NCBI GenBank assembly: GCA_025456085.1
Contig: JALOLF010000022.1
Coordinates: 1 to 42,123, forward strand
Source of the DNA: Acidimicrobiales bacterium
GTDB lineage: Bacteria; Actinomycetota; Acidimicrobiia; Acidimicrobiales; Acidimicrobilacustridaceae
Direction of reading: 5' to 3'
Length of the DNA stretch: 42,123 nucleotides
In this document: positions 41,601 through 42,123 of the stretch, one piece after another
Position numbering within the stretch: the first letter of the stretch is position 1
Layout: the number at the start of each line of letters is the position of its first letter
Made by a program: the position numbers and the translations under genes
The notes under the pieces: generated by a model
The model's input: only the letters and a program-made list of their open reading frames with translations
Told to the model about the DNA's origin: nothing
Databases searched by the model: none

Positions 41601-42123
41601 GTTGCTCGAGAAGCTCGAGCCGCACGCCGACCGATTCGGGCTCGTCGTGGGGTTCCAGCACGTCGGTGCCCACTACCTCGGACTGCTCTCGGCCTGCGTG
41701 GGCCGCACCGATGACGCCAACCGGTGGTTCGCTCGGGCTCTTGCGGCGCACGAACGGGTCGGAGCGCCGCTGCTGGCTGCAGAGACACGCCTGGAGTGGG
41801 CGAGCGCCTGCTTCGAGGTCGGTGACGTGGAGCGGGCTCGAGAGCTCATCGGCCAGGGTCTCGCAGCGGGCGCGAAGGCGGACGCGACCGGCGTCGAGGA
41901 GCGTGCACGAGCGCTGTTGACGCTGGCCTTCCCCGCCGAGGAGCCGGCTGTCGAGGAGCCGGCTGTCGAGGAGCCGGTGGCCGACGAGGAGCCGTCTGGC
42001 GAGGCGATGGCCGACGAGATCTCGATCGTCGAAGCGTCAGTCGAGGAGGCATCCGCCGAGGAGCCGCCCGTCGAGGAGCCGCCCGTCGAGGAGCCAGCGG
42101 TGGAGGTCGAGGAGGTCGTCGCT
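38647..42123 (+). CDS. Adenylate cyclase-AAA-TPR-like regulator (3' end outside window)
   Basis: At least 1159 residues are visible and the frame stays open at the right edge. Residues 10-170 form a class III nucleotidyl cyclase domain: metal Asp17 (VLFTDLVDST) and Asp61 (KGLGDG), base-selecting Lys57 and Asp112, and Arg123. The usual transition-state Asn is Val119. Residues 195-600 are an AAA/STAND-type ATPase with Walker A GPAGMGKT (Lys231) and Walker B ILLVLDDLHWAS. A long alpha-helical, TPR-like region follows to about 1095. The visible end is an acidic Glu-Glu-Pro repeat (EEPAVEEPAVEEP). This build is common in actinobacterial signalling ATPases; the signal is unknown. A full catalytic cycle is not assured. 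Confidence 0.85.
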   Translation, partial: MTGLQPGAATLTVLFTDLVDSTAMRSRLGDDQADDVRREHDELIRQHVAGQRGTIVKGLGDGVLAVFPAPSEGLAAAVGIQQEIARRNRQARVPIALRMGLSVGEVRVDADDVFGTPVVEASRLCSAAQADQILSAAIVCRLAGSRSGASHRSVGDLELKGLPEPLSTVEVLWWETSAAPSIPLPDMSPAGVPYPFMGRSVERYAIAHAWLQARTAAAPVVFVSGPAGMGKTRFVAEFARTAQNEGGIVLYGHCEDGSGITFQPFVEAVRHYQANVPPGQIAQQLGRGAADLGRLVPELADVLPASAPAAVSADPDAEATRVFDAVPAWLEAAALDEPILLVLDDLHWASASTLDLLRRVLRSDAPMRVLVVGTFDTDAVGDEHPLRGLIDELRAEGRPVEHIELAAVGDDTVAGIVEHVLGAPLGEQGAALVTAIGDAAGGNPFVAGEMARTLVVQGRLREEGGQLVAPDPADLGVPAAVPELVDRRLALLQPATVELLRRASVVGAEFEVALIRQLTELDEAATQAALDEAVAAGFVTELPSTLVTYAFAHGLLRQALYDLLDATQRGEAHRDVAAAIERQAGAGSRDDRYVAQLAAHLVRSGVPDDKAVEYTRRAGDRARDQLAVDDAAVWYRTSLELRGQLGMADDAAALDLLLSLGDAERRTGQLAARATLLRAADVARASDDTAGLARAALLCSRPVDTLIARRDPERLAVLRDALAAIGTDDSPTRALLLADLAAELTWTPGPEDRFALAAEAVAVARRSDDPTVVSQVLQRRLGTIQAPGNDADVRALADEVLSLADELGDPALRYRAARAHAGLAAAAGDLEAHDRWFTTAEESAGQLHRPEFAWPLGFGRAARAHLSGDLVLAEELADETLRIGERDGGDARLLYLALMAGIRRHQGRSGDVVVALGDVSLEGVDDAFLAARARCEAGDLDAAGAVYRTAAGEGFAVGNNLLTVAALENLALLCVAAGDVEGAAALLEKLEPHADRFGLVVGFQHVGAHYLGLLSACVGRTDDANRWFARALAAHERVGAPLLAAETRLEWASACFEVGDVERARELIGQGLAAGAKADATGVEERARALLTLAFPAEEPAVEEPAVEEPVADEEPSGEAMADEISIVEASVEEASAEEPPVEEPPVEEPAVEVEEVVA
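42000..42123 (+). repeat. Coding Glu/Pro/Val repeat at window end
   Basis: Units of GTCGAGGAGCC(G) recur in frame and encode PVEE and AVEE repeats, continuing an array that starts near 41938. The array runs off the window. It is probably a flexible acidic tail of the cyclase-like protein. Confidence 0.6.

Noticed and set aside
38707..41751. Minus-strand frame of 1014 codons opposite the cyclase gene
   Set aside because: It is antisense to a well-supported multidomain protein and has no motif or ribosome binding site.

Overview
The window is about 70% G+C with dense, short-spaced genes and many GTG starts. It carries the actinobacterial cell-wall and cell-division signalling cluster (fhaA-fhaB-pstP-rodA-pbpA-pknB, trpG, crgA) next to a tRNA-Leu gene. 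This points to a chromosome of the phylum Actinomycetota. Short signalling proteins, a single kinase gene, LPXTG proteins and marker-poor accessory genes would fit a lineage such as Acidimicrobiia, but the class is a guess.

Layout. (1) 1-3.3 kb is an envelope-sensing region: a secreted Asp/Pro-repeat protein, a divergent ECF sigma factor fused to a zinc-finger anti-sigma-like segment, a membrane helix and an extracellular domain, and a secreted DUF4397 protein. (2) 3.4-14.2 kb holds mostly single metabolic genes: nitrilase-family amidase, hotdog thioesterase, nucleoside deoxyribosyltransferase, GH3 glycosidase, Rpf-like muralytic protein, a small HTH protein, an SDR, a guanine-deaminase-like enzyme, a PIG-L deacetylase with a membrane-tailed epimerase-like SDR, and a Notum/pectinacetylesterase-like lipoprotein. 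(3) 14.3-18.5 kb has a PhyH-type dioxygenase divergent from a tightly overlapping bioA-bioF-bioD operon. (4) 18.5-22.9 kb, on the minus strand, has an ADP-ribosylglycohydrolase-pnuC-nadR operon with ATGA overlaps and a palindromic promoter, preceded by a CrtO-type acyltransferase-like membrane protein and a cupin lipoprotein. (5) 23-33.3 kb is tRNA-Leu(CAG) and the FHA / PP2C / RodA / PBP / PASTA-kinase cluster, two tandem LPXTG paralogues, trpG and crgA. (6) 33.3-38.5 kb has a palindrome-rich spacer, a membrane zinc-ribbon protein, a thiolase divergent from an acyl-CoA synthetase with a TetR-type operator between them, a small helical protein and a second PIG-L deacetylase. (7) 38.6 kb to the end is a large adenylate cyclase-AAA-TPR-like regulator running off the window.

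How the genes work together. FhaA, FhaB, PstP, RodA, PbpA, PknB and CrgA form the known phospho-signalling circuit that couples peptidoglycan synthesis to division. PnuC imports nicotinamide riboside, NadR turns it into NMN and NAD, and the ADP-ribosylglycohydrolase recycles or reverses ADP-ribose attachment. BioA, BioF and BioD make dethiobiotin; bioB is not in the window. The thiolase and acyl-CoA synthetase suggest fatty-acid activation and breakdown under a shared repressor.

A recurring signal is a TAnnnT (-10-like) hexamer ending 6-9 nt before the start codon of at least ten genes. This suggests that leaderless mRNAs are common here and it was used to decide several starts. No mobile element, CRISPR array or clear horizontally acquired island was seen.
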